Shown here piece by piece: positions 53,565 to 62,405 of a DNA stretch of 64,000 nt. The translations under genes were made by a program, and so were the position numbers. Position 1 is the stretch's first letter. Each line of letters starts with the position of its first letter. The DNA comes from Martinezella tropici (lineage in GTDB: Bacteria > Pseudomonadota > Alphaproteobacteria > Rhizobiales > Rhizobiaceae). Below the pieces are notes generated by a model. The model saw only the letters and a program-made list of their open reading frames with translations. It did no database searches and was not told where the DNA came from. The stretch covers positions 62,001 to 126,000 of the forward strand of contig NZ_VNIP01000014.1 of the NCBI RefSeq assembly GCF_008370325.1, in the 5' to 3' direction.

Positions 53565-54191
53565 ATGACCGATATCATCGTCCGTTCTTCTCTTCTGGAG
53601 CCGGCGGCTCAGCCGCTGATTGAAGGTCTGGTCAGCGAATATGATGGCCGGTACGGCGCTACCAGCCGTCCGGGTGGTGCGCGCACGGAAATCCTGCGCT
53701 ATCCCGTCGCGTTGTTTTCTCCGCCGCTCGGCGATTTTCTCCTGTTGCAACGCGACGGCGAAACGATCGCCGGTGGCGCCTTCATGAGCCACGATGACGA
53801 GACGGCCGAGTTGAAACGCATATGGACACATCCGGCGCTGCGCCGTCAGGGGCTTGCCCGCAAAATAGTGATCGCGCTGGAGGAAAGCGCTGCCGAACTT
53901 GGCTATACGCGCGCTTATCTGTCGACAGGCTTCCGCCAGCCGGAGGCGGCCGCGCTTTATGTTTCGCTCGGCTATCGCCCGCTTTTCGATGCGACGGTGG
54001 ATCCCGTCTATTATCGCTCCCTGCCGTTTGAAAAGCTGATCGGCGCGAAGGTGGGTAAGGTCGGTTCGACGCCGATCTATCCGCCGGCGGCCTCCTTTGA
54101 GGAGGCCACAGCGCGCGTGACGGCGCTGAAAGCCGGGCAGGAGCAGAAGATCTCCGCACGGCTGGCGACATACCAAGCCTCCGCGGCCTGA
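53565..54191 (+). CDS. GNAT-family N-acetyltransferase
   Basis: This 208-residue protein has a GNAT core in residues 1-150: the acetyl-CoA pyrophosphate loop is RRQGLARKIVIALEESA, preceded by strand AELKRIWTHPALRR and followed by AAALYVSLGYRPLFD (motif B). A roughly 50-residue Ala/Glu-rich helical tail follows. TGGAGG upstream supports ATG 53565. Related GNATs acetylate small amines or amino-acid-like compounds, for example S-containing amino acids or antibiotics; the substrate is unknown. It begins a plus-strand run with the LLM genes at 54287 and 55315. Confidence 0.88.
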   Translation: MTDIIVRSSLLEPAAQPLIEGLVSEYDGRYGATSRPGGARTEILRYPVALFSPPLGDFLLLQRDGETIAGGAFMSHDDETAELKRIWTHPALRRQGLARKIVIALEESAAELGYTRAYLSTGFRQPEAAALYVSLGYRPLFDATVDPVYYRSLPFEKLIGAKVGKVGSTPIYPPAASFEEATARVTALKAGQEQKISARLATYQASAA

Positions 54192-54286
54192 GGTCTCCAA
54201 AAACCAGAGATACGATCGGCCCAATCATCTGAAGCGAAGCGCCCGAACGCGTCCCCGCTTTAAATCATGACCAGACAGGAGCTTAT

Positions 54287-55294
54287 ATGACCACAAATGC
54301 AAACGGCCTGACTGTCGGCATCGGGTTCGATATCGCCGCACGTTCGGCCAGCAAGCGTGAACTCCACCGCGATCATTGGCAGGCACTCCTCGCGCGGATA
54401 GATAATGTCGTCGACTATGTAACGCTTGAGGATGGATTTGCCCGCGCCGCGGGCGACGGTCTCGATGCTGTGCTGCTTGCCAACTGGCTCGCGCCGCGCA
54501 GCCGCAATATCGGCATCATCGCCGGTGCACCGGTCAGTTTCCTGGAACCATTTCACGTCTCGACCGCAATCGCGACCTTGGACTTCGTGAGCGAGGGGAG
54601 GGCAGGGCTGCTTGTGCAGCGATATGGTGAGGTACAGGCGGCACAGGCCAGGCGCACACTCGGCGAGCTTGATGGCTTTCCGCCAGCGCAAGTCATCGCT
54701 TTGGAGCGAGATAGCCTGGATGCGATCGAGGCCACTCAGCGTCTATGGGATAGCTGGGAGAATGGAGCGATCATCCGCGACCCGGAGAGCCAGCGCTTTC
54801 TCAATGGCTCCAAGCTGCATTACGTCAATTTTGAAGGGGCGGAATTTAATATTCTCGGCCCCTCCATTACACCTCGGCCGCCGCAAGGTCAGCCTGTAAC
54901 TGCCGTGACCTACCGTAAGAATGAAGATCCCCTCATCGCCGCTGCGGCTGACGTTGTCTTTCTGCACTTGGAGGCAGCAAGTATCGGCGACGTGGTGGAG
55001 AAAATCCGCCGCTCCGCCCCCAGCAAGACAATAGTCTTCGTTGCCGACATCACCCTCGAAGCCGGGCGGCAATCAACCGCCGATCTGGCGGCGCAAATCG
55101 CCGGGCTGGCCCGACCGGGCGTCAACGGTATTCGCCTATTGCTTAGCGATCCCACGCAACAGGTGGCCTATCTCAGCAACGAGCTTCTGCCCGCCTTGAG
55201 AGCGGCTCTTCTCGTCCGTCCCCCCGTGGATGGTTCACTGAGAGATCGGTTTGCTCTGCCGGCGGCGATCAATCGGTTCACGGCGGCGGCTTGA
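54287..55294 (+). CDS. Short divergent LLM-family protein (possible non-catalytic partner)
   Basis: This 335-residue protein keeps the outline of the DszA/NtaA family: NIGIIAGAPVSFLEPFHVST, TLDFVSEGRAGLLVQRYG, LWDSWENGAIIRDPESQRFL, YVNFEGAEFNILGPSITPRP. It is about 100 residues shorter, lacks the WN.VTS flavin-site strand, and has TAVTYRK where paralogues have VIVQAGSSE. AGGAG precedes the ATG. Twenty bases separate its stop from the full-length LLM gene at 55315, an arrangement like luciferase alpha/beta. It may be a degenerate or regulatory subunit; catalytic competence is doubtful. Confidence 0.8.
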   Translation: MTTNANGLTVGIGFDIAARSASKRELHRDHWQALLARIDNVVDYVTLEDGFARAAGDGLDAVLLANWLAPRSRNIGIIAGAPVSFLEPFHVSTAIATLDFVSEGRAGLLVQRYGEVQAAQARRTLGELDGFPPAQVIALERDSLDAIEATQRLWDSWENGAIIRDPESQRFLNGSKLHYVNFEGAEFNILGPSITPRPPQGQPVTAVTYRKNEDPLIAAAADVVFLHLEAASIGDVVEKIRRSAPSKTIVFVADITLEAGRQSTADLAAQIAGLARPGVNGIRLLLSDPTQQVAYLSNELLPALRAALLVRPPVDGSLRDRFALPAAINRFTAAA

Positions 55295-55314
55295 GTTTTA
55301 AAGGAGCGAAGTCC

Positions 55315-56628
55315 ATGGCGAAGAAGCAGGTCATTCTCGGCGCCCAGTTCCCAGGCGTCAACAATTTTACCGTCTGGAGCGATCCGGCGGCAGGAAGCCA
55401 GATCGAATTTTCGTCATTCCGGCATTTCGCCGAGACCGTGGAGCGCGGCAAATTCGATTTCATCTTTCTGGCCGAGGGGTTGCGCATCCGCGAGCAGAAG
55501 GGTCGTTTCCACGAGCTGGACGTGGCCGGCCGGCCCAATACGCTGGCGATCCTGACGGCCCTTGCGTCCATTACGGAACATGTCGGCTTGATCGGCACGC
55601 TGACGACCACCTTCAACGAGCCTTACCCGCTCGCACGCCAATTGGCGACACTCGATCTATTGTCCGGTGGCCGCGCCGGTTGGAACGTCGTCACCTCGCC
55701 GGGCGCCTTTACCGGCGCGAACTTCCGCCGCGGCGATCATCTGCCGCATGGTGAGCGCTACGAGCGTGCTCGTGAATTCATCGAGGCGGCACGGGCGATA
55801 TGGAGTGGCGGCGCGTTTTCGGTCCACTCCAAGCATTTCGATATCGCCGGACGGTCGCAGCTGGCGCCTTTGCCGCAAGGCGCTCCGGTGATCGCACAGG
55901 CAGGAGATTCGGATGAAGGCAGGGAACTGGCAGCCAGCCACGCCGACCTCATTTACTCCCGTCACGGGTCGATCGAGGCGGGGCAGGCTTTCTATGCGGA
56001 TGTGAAAAAGCGATTGGCGAAATATGGCCGCAGTCCCGACGCTCTCAAGATTCTCCCCGGCGCGCATTTCGTCATCGGTGATACCAAGGACGATGCCGAG
56101 GAGAAGCTGAACGCGATCCGCCTGCAGCAAGTCGGTCCGAAGAGTGCCATCGTATTTCTCGAACAGGTCTGGAACCGCGACTTGTCGAGCTACGATCCGG
56201 ATGGGCCATTGCCCGAGATCGAACCCGACGTCTCCGGCTCGAGCCTGGCACAAGGGCGCGCGAACAACCAGGATATCAAAAGCCGTTTGGAGACAGCGCG
56301 CCTGTGGCGAGAGATTGCCGACCGTGACCGGCTAAGCATCCGCCAATTGGCCATTCGTGTCACTGCGCGCCAGCATTTCGTCGGAACCCCGGAGAGCATA
56401 GCGGACGAGATCGATCGGCATGTACAGGCCGATGCGGCCGATGGATTTGTCTTCGCGCCTCATTTGACGCCCGGCGGCTTTGATGAATTCGTCGAGAAAG
56501 TCGTGCCGCTCCTGCAGGAGCGGGGCGTCTATCGCAGGGAGTACGAGGGGGAAACGCTGCGTTCCAATCTTGGTCTGGCCGGGCCATCATCGGAAGCAGT
56601 CCCAGCTGGCTTGGCGGCGGTGGGATGA
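55315..56628 (+). CDS. LLM-class FMN-dependent monooxygenase, DszA/NtaA family
   Basis: This 437-residue enzyme opens QVILGAQFPGVNNFTVWSDP and continues with GKFDFIFLAEGL, HVGLIGTLTTTFNEPYPLAR, GGRAGWNVVTSPGAFTGANF, PLPQGAPVIAQAGDSDEGRE and GVYRREYEGETLRSNLGLAG. AAAGGAG before ATG 55315 decides the start; a TTG at 55291 that overlaps the previous stop is less likely. It forms a pair with the short LLM-like gene upstream. Probably an organosulfur oxygenase. Confidence 0.92.
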   Translation: MAKKQVILGAQFPGVNNFTVWSDPAAGSQIEFSSFRHFAETVERGKFDFIFLAEGLRIREQKGRFHELDVAGRPNTLAILTALASITEHVGLIGTLTTTFNEPYPLARQLATLDLLSGGRAGWNVVTSPGAFTGANFRRGDHLPHGERYERAREFIEAARAIWSGGAFSVHSKHFDIAGRSQLAPLPQGAPVIAQAGDSDEGRELAASHADLIYSRHGSIEAGQAFYADVKKRLAKYGRSPDALKILPGAHFVIGDTKDDAEEKLNAIRLQQVGPKSAIVFLEQVWNRDLSSYDPDGPLPEIEPDVSGSSLAQGRANNQDIKSRLETARLWREIADRDRLSIRQLAIRVTARQHFVGTPESIADEIDRHVQADAADGFVFAPHLTPGGFDEFVEKVVPLLQERGVYRREYEGETLRSNLGLAGPSSEAVPAGLAAVG

Positions 56629-56736
56629 AATGGTGCCGGCCGGTTTTTGCAAGATCCCGACGCCTCCAGCGGACAGGGTTGCAAACCGTCAGCCGGAGGC
56701 GAGCGTCGGATCGCCAGCCGCGGAGGTGGATGAAAG

Positions 56737-57474
56737 ATGATTGACGGTGGCGTCAAAGCCGTAATTGATCAATCCCAGATGGATCTGACGGATGAGCTCG
56801 TCGCTCTGAGTTTGCGAAATGAGATCGATCCGGGTCCGGATCCGCAGCGCGTACCGATCACGGAAGCTCAGCTGGACGAACTGGCCGCGCGGCTCCATCG
56901 GGAGTCGCAGGGCGGTGCGCTTTGGGTCTTCGCTTATGGCTCGTTGATCTGGAAGCCTGATTTCGAAGCCGTGGAAGCACGTGTGGCAGCCGTCAAAGGG
57001 TGGCATCGCTCCTTCTGCCTCCGAATGACACGGTGGCGGGGATCGCAGACACAGCCGGGGCTCATGCTGGCATTGAAGCGGGGCGGATATTGCAAGGCGA
57101 TCGCTTTCAGATTGGATGACAGCGATCGCTTGGGTCAGATCAAGCGTATGCTTCGCCGTGAAATCGGAACCCCTGAAGCCGTGGCCACTATTCGCTGGGT
57201 ACGGGCGCAGACGGATCAAGGCCCAGTACGGGCATTGGTCTTCTGGGCCGATCCAAAGGGAAGCTACGTGACTGCCAAACTGCCATTGGAGACCGTGGCC
57301 GGAATCCTAGCACGCGCTTGCGGCGCCAGAGGCTCATGTGCGGAATATCTCTATTTGACGGTGAAACATCTCGAGGCTTGGGGAATTCGGGACCTCAACC
57401 TTTGGAGGCTTCAAAAATTGGTGGCGCGCGAGCTTCGAGCGATCCATGCATCGGAAAGCGTGGCAGCCGAATAA
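56737..57474 (+). CDS. ChaC-like glutathione-specific gamma-glutamylcyclotransferase
   Basis: This 245-residue ChaC-family protein has the hallmark nucleotide-like loop VFAYGSLIWKP (YGSL at 67-70), then VAAVKGWHRSFCLRMTRWRG, GGYCKAIAFRL, and a candidate catalytic Glu in RMLRREIGTPEAV. ChaC enzymes split glutathione to 5-oxoproline and Cys-Gly, releasing cysteine sulfur for reuse. GGAGG lies 10 bases before the ATG. It ends SVAAE. Its place between an LLM gene and an SsuABC set fits a sulfur-starvation response (inference). Confidence 0.88.
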   Translation: MIDGGVKAVIDQSQMDLTDELVALSLRNEIDPGPDPQRVPITEAQLDELAARLHRESQGGALWVFAYGSLIWKPDFEAVEARVAAVKGWHRSFCLRMTRWRGSQTQPGLMLALKRGGYCKAIAFRLDDSDRLGQIKRMLRREIGTPEAVATIRWVRAQTDQGPVRALVFWADPKGSYVTAKLPLETVAGILARACGARGSCAEYLYLTVKHLEAWGIRDLNLWRLQKLVARELRAIHASESVAAE

Positions 57475-57485
57475 CGGGAAAAATA

Positions 57486-57506
57486 TTTCTATAAATTCGA
57501 TAGAAA
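57486..57506. promoter_or_regulatory. Candidate operator, perfect dyad TTTCTAT-N7-ATAGAAA
   Basis: TTTCTAT (57486-57492), spacer AAATTCG, ATAGAAA (57500-57506): perfect 7-base arms with the common TCTAT-N7-ATAGA core. It lies 84 bases before the SsuA-like start at 57591 and just after the ChaC stop. Confidence 0.7.
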
Positions 57507-57590
57507 TAGACGTTATGGCTTTCACGCATCGCTGCCTCAGGTCCTAGGTTTGCCCACGCATATTGAGGGAATATTAGAGCGAGGGATCAA

Positions 57591-58559
57591 ATGGGCTTGT
57601 TTCGCGCGGCGGCAATGGGTGTTGCGGTTGCCTTTGGGCTGGGGCTGTCATCGGCTGGAGCGGCCGATATTTCGGAAATTCGGATCGACTGGGCGACCTA
57701 TAACCCTGTCGGCCTTCTTCTGAAAAAGGAAGGCCTGCTGGAAAAGGAATTCGCAAGGGACAAGATCAGCGTCCGCTGGGTACAGTCCGCCGGTTCGAAT
57801 AAGGCGTTGGAGTTTCTGAATGCCGGCTCGATCGATTTCGGGTCCACGGCGGGTGCCGCGGCACTGATCGCGCGCGTCAACGGCAATCCGGTGAAATCGA
57901 TCTACGTGTACTCGCGCCCCGAATGGACGGCCCTGGTCACTCGCGCGGATAGCTCTATTTCCGCCGTCCAGGATCTGAAAGGCAAGACCATCGCCGTCAC
58001 ACGCGGCACGGATCCGCATATCTTTCTCGTCCGCGCCCTGGCGGATGCCGGGCTGAAGCAATCGGATGTGAAGCTGGTGCTGCTGCAGCATGCCGATGGC
58101 AAGCTGGCGCTTCTGCGCGGCGACGTCGATGCTTGGGCCGGGCTCGACCCGCTAATGGCTTCGGCCGAAGTGGAAGACAAGGCAAAACTCTTTTATCGCA
58201 AGCCCGAAAACAACACATGGGGCGTGCTCAATACCACTGAGACGTTCGCTGCCGAACATCCCGACATCGTCAAGCGTGTCATAGCCGTCTACGAGCAGGC
58301 GCGGGCTGATGCGATCGCCAATCCCGCAGCTTTGAAGGCGGCGCTGGTGGAAGCGGCTAAGCTGCCGGGCGATGTCATTGCCAAGCAGCTCGAACGTACG
58401 GACATCTCCCAATCCACCATCGGCGACCAGCAGCGTGACACGATATCGAAAGCGGGCCTTGCGTTGCAAAGCGCCGGAGTTCTGCGGGCGGATGTCGATA
58501 TCCGCAAGGTCACGAACGAGCTGATCGACGATCGTTTCGCGGTCGGGAAAACCCAATAG
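57591..58559 (+). CDS. ssuA: Aliphatic sulfonate-type ABC transporter substrate-binding protein
   Basis: This 322-residue periplasmic SsuA-like protein has a Sec signal (residues 1-24, ending SSAGAA). Mature landmarks: IDWATYNPVGLLLKKEGLLE, LEFLNAGSIDFGSTAGAAAL, SAVQDLKGKTIAVTRGTDPH and RGDVDAWAGLDPLMA. GAGGGAT precedes ATG 57591. It is first in an SBP-permease-ATPase operon (57591-60162). Aliphatic sulfonate import is likely; the precise ligand is unproven. Confidence 0.9.
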   Translation: MGLFRAAAMGVAVAFGLGLSSAGAADISEIRIDWATYNPVGLLLKKEGLLEKEFARDKISVRWVQSAGSNKALEFLNAGSIDFGSTAGAAALIARVNGNPVKSIYVYSRPEWTALVTRADSSISAVQDLKGKTIAVTRGTDPHIFLVRALADAGLKQSDVKLVLLQHADGKLALLRGDVDAWAGLDPLMASAEVEDKAKLFYRKPENNTWGVLNTTETFAAEHPDIVKRVIAVYEQARADAIANPAALKAALVEAAKLPGDVIAKQLERTDISQSTIGDQQRDTISKAGLALQSAGVLRADVDIRKVTNELIDDRFAVGKTQ

Positions 58560-58577
58560 AGAGTACCAGTCATCGCC

Positions 58578-59420
58578 ATGACGGACCTAGTCGAGGCCAG
58601 CATCAAGACGGAAACAGCAACGCCGCGATCAATCGCGGCGTCGGCCATTTCTGGAGCGATCGGAAAGGTGGTGGTAGCCATCGTGCTACCGCTGCTTGGA
58701 TTGCTGTTCTGGGAAATCACCGTTGCAGCGGGGTGGTTTTCCGGCCGGCTCATGCCGCCGCCATCCAGGGTCGCCATGACCTTGTGGAGGCTCTGGAACT
58801 CCGGCGAGCTCCCTAGCCACATCTGTATCACCACATTCAGGGTCTTGCTTGGATTTATCATCGGTGCTGCCGCTGCCACGACTACAGGCGCTATCACCGG
58901 CTATTTTTGGCTTGCCCGCCGCCTGATCGATCCTTCGCTCCAGGCACTGCGCTCCATCCCGTCGATTGCCTGGGTGCCTCTGTTCATTCTCTGGTTCGGG
59001 ATTTTCGAAGCCTCGAAAGTGGCGCTGATCGCCGTCGGCGTTTTCTTTCCGGTCTATCTTGGCGTATCCGGCGTTATCCTCTCCGTTGATCGCAAGATCG
59101 TCGAGGTCGGGCGTATCTTTCGCCTGTCCGGTTTCACCCTCGTGTGGCGGGTGATATTGCCAGCGGTCTTCCCGGCCTACGTGACCGCCCTGCGATCCGG
59201 CCTCGGCCTTGGCTGGATGTTCGTGGTGGCGGCTGAATTCATGGGAGCGTCGGAAGGGCTCGGCTATCTTCTGGTCGATGGCCAGCAACTTGGAAAGCCG
59301 GATCAGATCATGGCGGCCATCATCACCTTCGCCGTCATCGGCAAGTTGACGGACAGTGTGCTGCTTGCGGCGACGGCACCTTTCTTGACATGGCAGGACA
59401 GCTATAGGCGCGAGGGATGA
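58578..59420 (+). CDS. ssuC: Sulfonate-type ABC transporter permease
   Basis: This 280-residue SsuC-like inner-membrane permease has a hydrophilic N-terminus of about 30 residues and about six membrane segments. The EAA loop is VEVGRIFRLSGFTLVWR, and RSIPSIAWVPLFILWFGIF is typical of the NitT/TauT class. It lies 18 bases after the binding-protein gene and 4 before the ATPase gene. Confidence 0.92.
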   Translation: MTDLVEASIKTETATPRSIAASAISGAIGKVVVAIVLPLLGLLFWEITVAAGWFSGRLMPPPSRVAMTLWRLWNSGELPSHICITTFRVLLGFIIGAAAATTTGAITGYFWLARRLIDPSLQALRSIPSIAWVPLFILWFGIFEASKVALIAVGVFFPVYLGVSGVILSVDRKIVEVGRIFRLSGFTLVWRVILPAVFPAYVTALRSGLGLGWMFVVAAEFMGASEGLGYLLVDGQQLGKPDQIMAAIITFAVIGKLTDSVLLAATAPFLTWQDSYRREG

Positions 59421-59424
59421 GCCG

Positions 59425-60162
59425 ATGCTGACGTTGCGAAACTTAGGAAAGACTTACCCAAACGGCGCGCGTGCGCTGGAGGGTTTTTCGCTCGATCTTG
59501 CACCGGGCGAGATCGTCGCTGTCATCGGTGGATCGGGCTGTGGCAAGAGTACGCTGCTGCGGCTGATCAGCGGCCTGGAAAGGCCGACGCATGGAACGGT
59601 CGAGATCAACGGCGAACCGGTCACCCAGCCAAACCCGCTGATCAATCTCATCTTTCAGGAGCCACGCCTGTTTCCATGGCTGAGCGTCGCAAACAACGTC
59701 GGCTTCGGCCTTGCCGAACTCGATGGTGACGACCGCCGGCAACGGGTGAAAACCGCACTGCAAAAGGTTAGTCTGGAAAGTTTCGCCAGGCGTTGGCCGA
59801 AGGAACTGTCCGGAGGCCAGGCGCAGCGTGTGGCTATCGCCCGCGCATTGGTCACCAGGCCGGAGGTGCTCCTTCTCGACGAACCTTTCTCCGCTCTCGA
59901 CGCTTTCACCCGTGCGGATCTCCAGGGTCACCTGCTCGACATCTGGTCAGAAAAGCGACCGACGTTGGTGCTGGTGACGCATGATATCGATGAAGCGCTC
60001 GTACTTGCGGATCGGATCATCGTCATGCGGCCATCGCCCGGCCGCATCCTCGATGAAGTTAGGATCAGCCTGCCGAGGCGGCGTGACCGGGCTTCTGGAT
60101 CGTTTGAAGCCGCCAAACGACAGTTGCTATTGCTACTCAACCGCTCATTACAGCCATCGTGA
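59425..60162 (+). CDS. ssuB: Sulfonate-type ABC transporter ATP-binding protein
   Basis: This 245-residue ATPase has Walker A GGSGCGKST at 35-43, FQEPRLFPWLSVANNV (SsuB-type), signature LSGGQAQR, Walker B VLLLDEPFSALD and switch LVTHDIDEALVLADRIIVM. It completes an SsuABC-type operon. Its length is typical of SsuB. Confidence 0.93.
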   Translation: MLTLRNLGKTYPNGARALEGFSLDLAPGEIVAVIGGSGCGKSTLLRLISGLERPTHGTVEINGEPVTQPNPLINLIFQEPRLFPWLSVANNVGFGLAELDGDDRRQRVKTALQKVSLESFARRWPKELSGGQAQRVAIARALVTRPEVLLLDEPFSALDAFTRADLQGHLLDIWSEKRPTLVLVTHDIDEALVLADRIIVMRPSPGRILDEVRISLPRRRDRASGSFEAAKRQLLLLLNRSLQPS

Positions 60163-60456
60163 TGGTGGGGATTGCGGACCGTGGTCCCCAGAACTTCGAT
60201 CGTTGTTCGACTGTATCCTTCCATCGCTAAGCTGCGAACTTTCCCGCTGTCCTCTAAGCAGATCGGGGGTCGCGGAGATGCAATAGGGCGCAGAAGAGGG
60301 GTCGCGACTTTTGCCTAAGCAGTTTTGAGAGACATTATGGCAAATCGGGTGGACTGGAGAAAAAATATTCCATCTAGGCTCATTGGCGGGTATTTCCGTC
60401 TTTGCCTATAAAATTTGTGGTCTTTATCTTCCATGTCATTAAACCGAGAGGATGAC
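60163..60456. other. Intergenic region upstream of metQ
   Basis: About 294 bases. A small GC hairpin (GGAC-CGTG-GTCC, 60176-60187, flanked by G and C runs) just after ssuB may aid termination. AT-rich DNA at 60355-60430 likely holds the metQ promoter. A very weak half-match to the island operator (GCCTAT-AAAATTT-GTGGTC, 60404-60422) is present. I could not recognise a SAM riboswitch here. Confidence 0.4.
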
Positions 60457-61260
60457 ATGAGAATTCATATTGCAGGTCTTTTTTCCGCAATTCTACTTGC
60501 AGCGACGGGGGTCGCACAGGCTGAGACAATCAAGGTTGGCGTTGTGCCGGGCGTTTATGCCGACTCCATCGAGGCGGTGATCCCCGAGGCAAAGGCCAAG
60601 GGCTTGGATATCCAGGTTGTCGAATTCAGCGACTGGACGACGCCAAACATCGCGCTTCAATCCGGTGATATCGATGTCAACTATTTCCAGCATCAGCCGT
60701 TCCTGAACAATGCGATCAAAGAACGGGGCTATGATTTTGTCAGTGCGGGTATCGGCGTTCTCGCCAATATCGGTATCTATTCCTTGAAGTACAAGAATTT
60801 TGCCGATGTGCCGCAAAACGGAAAGGTTGCGATCGCCAATGATCCCGTCAATCAGGGTCGCGGACTGCTCCTGCTGCAAAAGGCCGGGCTCATCAAGCTC
60901 AAGGACGGTGTGGGCTTCAAGGGCACGCTTGACGATATCGTCGACAATCCCAAGAAGCTGACCTTCAACGAGGTCGAGGGTCCGCAGCTTGCGCGCATGA
61001 CCGGCGATGTCGATCTGGCCCAGGGCTATCCGCACTTCATCGTCGCATCCAAGGCCTTCGATCCGAGCTCGGGCCTTATCTATTCCGGTGTGGACGACAA
61101 GCAATTTGCCATCATTTTTGCAGTACAAAAGCAAAAGGTAAATGATGCCGGGATCAAGGAGCTCGTGGCGCTTTATCAGAATTCGCCAGCCGTACGAGCG
61201 GCAATCAGCAAAGCATTCGCCAATGATCAGAAGCTTTATACGCTCCCATGGCTGAATTGA
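60457..61260 (+). CDS. metQ: Methionine ABC transporter substrate-binding protein MetQ
   Basis: This 267-residue NlpA/MetQ family protein shows TIKVGVVPGVYADSIEAV, VEFSDWTTPNIALQSGDIDV, NYFQHQPFLNNAIKERGYDF and NDPVNQGRGLLLLQKAGLI. The signal peptide (residues 1-22, ending GVAQA) lacks a lipobox cysteine, so this MetQ should be soluble in the periplasm rather than a lipoprotein. GAGAGG precedes ATG 60457. Its end overlaps metN by 13 bases. Confidence 0.93.
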   Translation: MRIHIAGLFSAILLAATGVAQAETIKVGVVPGVYADSIEAVIPEAKAKGLDIQVVEFSDWTTPNIALQSGDIDVNYFQHQPFLNNAIKERGYDFVSAGIGVLANIGIYSLKYKNFADVPQNGKVAIANDPVNQGRGLLLLQKAGLIKLKDGVGFKGTLDDIVDNPKKLTFNEVEGPQLARMTGDVDLAQGYPHFIVASKAFDPSSGLIYSGVDDKQFAIIFAVQKQKVNDAGIKELVALYQNSPAVRAAISKAFANDQKLYTLPWLN

Positions 61261-62405
61261 TCGAGCGGATAAGGCAGGATCCGGAACACAAGACGGCGGC
61301 GAGCTGTGGCACCTTGCAGGATGCCGCCGCTGTCGGTCAGCCGCTGCCAGGCTCTCCGATAGGGTCAGTAGCTTTTGACGGTGTCGAGAAGATCTATTCG
61401 TCGGCGGCTGGTCCGGTCCATGCCCTCAAGAACATCAGTCTCGATGTGCCAGCGGGTGCGATCTACGGTATCATCGGGCGAAGCGGGGCTGGAAAATCCA
61501 GCTTGCTGCGCACCATCAACCGCCTGGAAAAGCCAACCGGCGGAAAGGTCCTGGTCGACGGACAGGATATTTCGGTGCTCGATGAGGATGCGCTGGTCGC
61601 ATTGAGACGACGCATCGGCATGATTTTCCAGCACTTCAATCTTCTCTCAGCCAAGACTGTCTGGGGCAATGTCGCTCTGCCGTTGATCGTTGCCGGCGTG
61701 CCGCGCCGGCAGATCGAAGAAAGAGTGGCAGAAGTCCTGTCGCTGGTGGGTTTGGAGGGTAAGGAGAGCGCCTATCCGTCGCGGCTTTCCGGTGGTCAGA
61801 AGCAACGTGTGGGCATTGCGCGCGCGCTTGTTCACAGGCCAGAAATCCTCCTTTGCGATGAGGCGACATCGGCGCTCGACCCGGAGACGACGCTTTCCAT
61901 CCTGGGCCTACTCAAGGACATCAATCGCCGTCTCAAGCTGACCATCATTCTCATCACCCATGAAATGAGCGTCATCCGTGAGATCTGCGACCACGTGCTT
62001 GTTCTCGATCAGGGTGAGATTGCCGAAGCCGGGCCGGTCTGGCGCATTTTCGGCAATCCGCAGCATTCTGCCACGCAAGCGCTCTTGCGACCCCTCAACC
62101 GCGAAATCCCGGAGGATATAGCCAAGCATCTGCGATCTTCTCCGCGCGACGAGCATTCGCAGGCTATCTGGGAACTGGTCTATACAGGTGAGCACGGGTT
62201 GGAACCCGACCTCTCTAGAATAGCCAGCGCAACCGGCGCTTCCGTACGGTTGCTGCAGAGCTCGCTCGACCGCATTGAGGGTCGCGTTCACGGCCGGCTG
62301 TTGATTGCAGTACGCAGAACGGGGAGCAATCCGACGGTCTCTTCGCAATTTGCCGATCTTGCTCATCAAGTCAGGGTATTGGGTTATGTCGACCATGATG
62401 TATGA
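61248..62405 (+). CDS. metN: Methionine ABC transporter ATP-binding protein MetN
   Basis: This 385-residue ATPase has a roughly 40-residue N-terminal extension not usual in MetN (about 343 residues in E. coli), then VAFDGVEKIYSS, Walker A GRSGAGKS at 77-84, FQHFNLLSAKTV, signature LSGGQKQR, Walker B LLCDEATSALDPETT and switch LITHEMSVIREICD. The C-terminal NIL (ACT-like, methionine-sensing) domain spans about 305-380. The ATG lies inside metQ; a later start would remove the extension but none with a good ribosome site was seen. It imports methionine with MetI and MetQ. Confidence 0.92.
   Translation: MAELIERIRQDPEHKTAASCGTLQDAAAVGQPLPGSPIGSVAFDGVEKIYSSAAGPVHALKNISLDVPAGAIYGIIGRSGAGKSSLLRTINRLEKPTGGKVLVDGQDISVLDEDALVALRRRIGMIFQHFNLLSAKTVWGNVALPLIVAGVPRRQIEERVAEVLSLVGLEGKESAYPSRLSGGQKQRVGIARALVHRPEILLCDEATSALDPETTLSILGLLKDINRRLKLTIILITHEMSVIREICDHVLVLDQGEIAEAGPVWRIFGNPQHSATQALLRPLNREIPEDIAKHLRSSPRDEHSQAIWELVYTGEHGLEPDLSRIASATGASVRLLQSSLDRIEGRVHGRLLIAVRRTGSNPTVSSQFADLAHQVRVLGYVDHDV

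Noticed and set aside
60163..60456. SAM riboswitch upstream of metQ
   Set aside because: I looked for SAM-II and SAM/SAH-like pairing and conserved loops and could not identify them; only a small GC hairpin is evident. A covariance-model search would decide.
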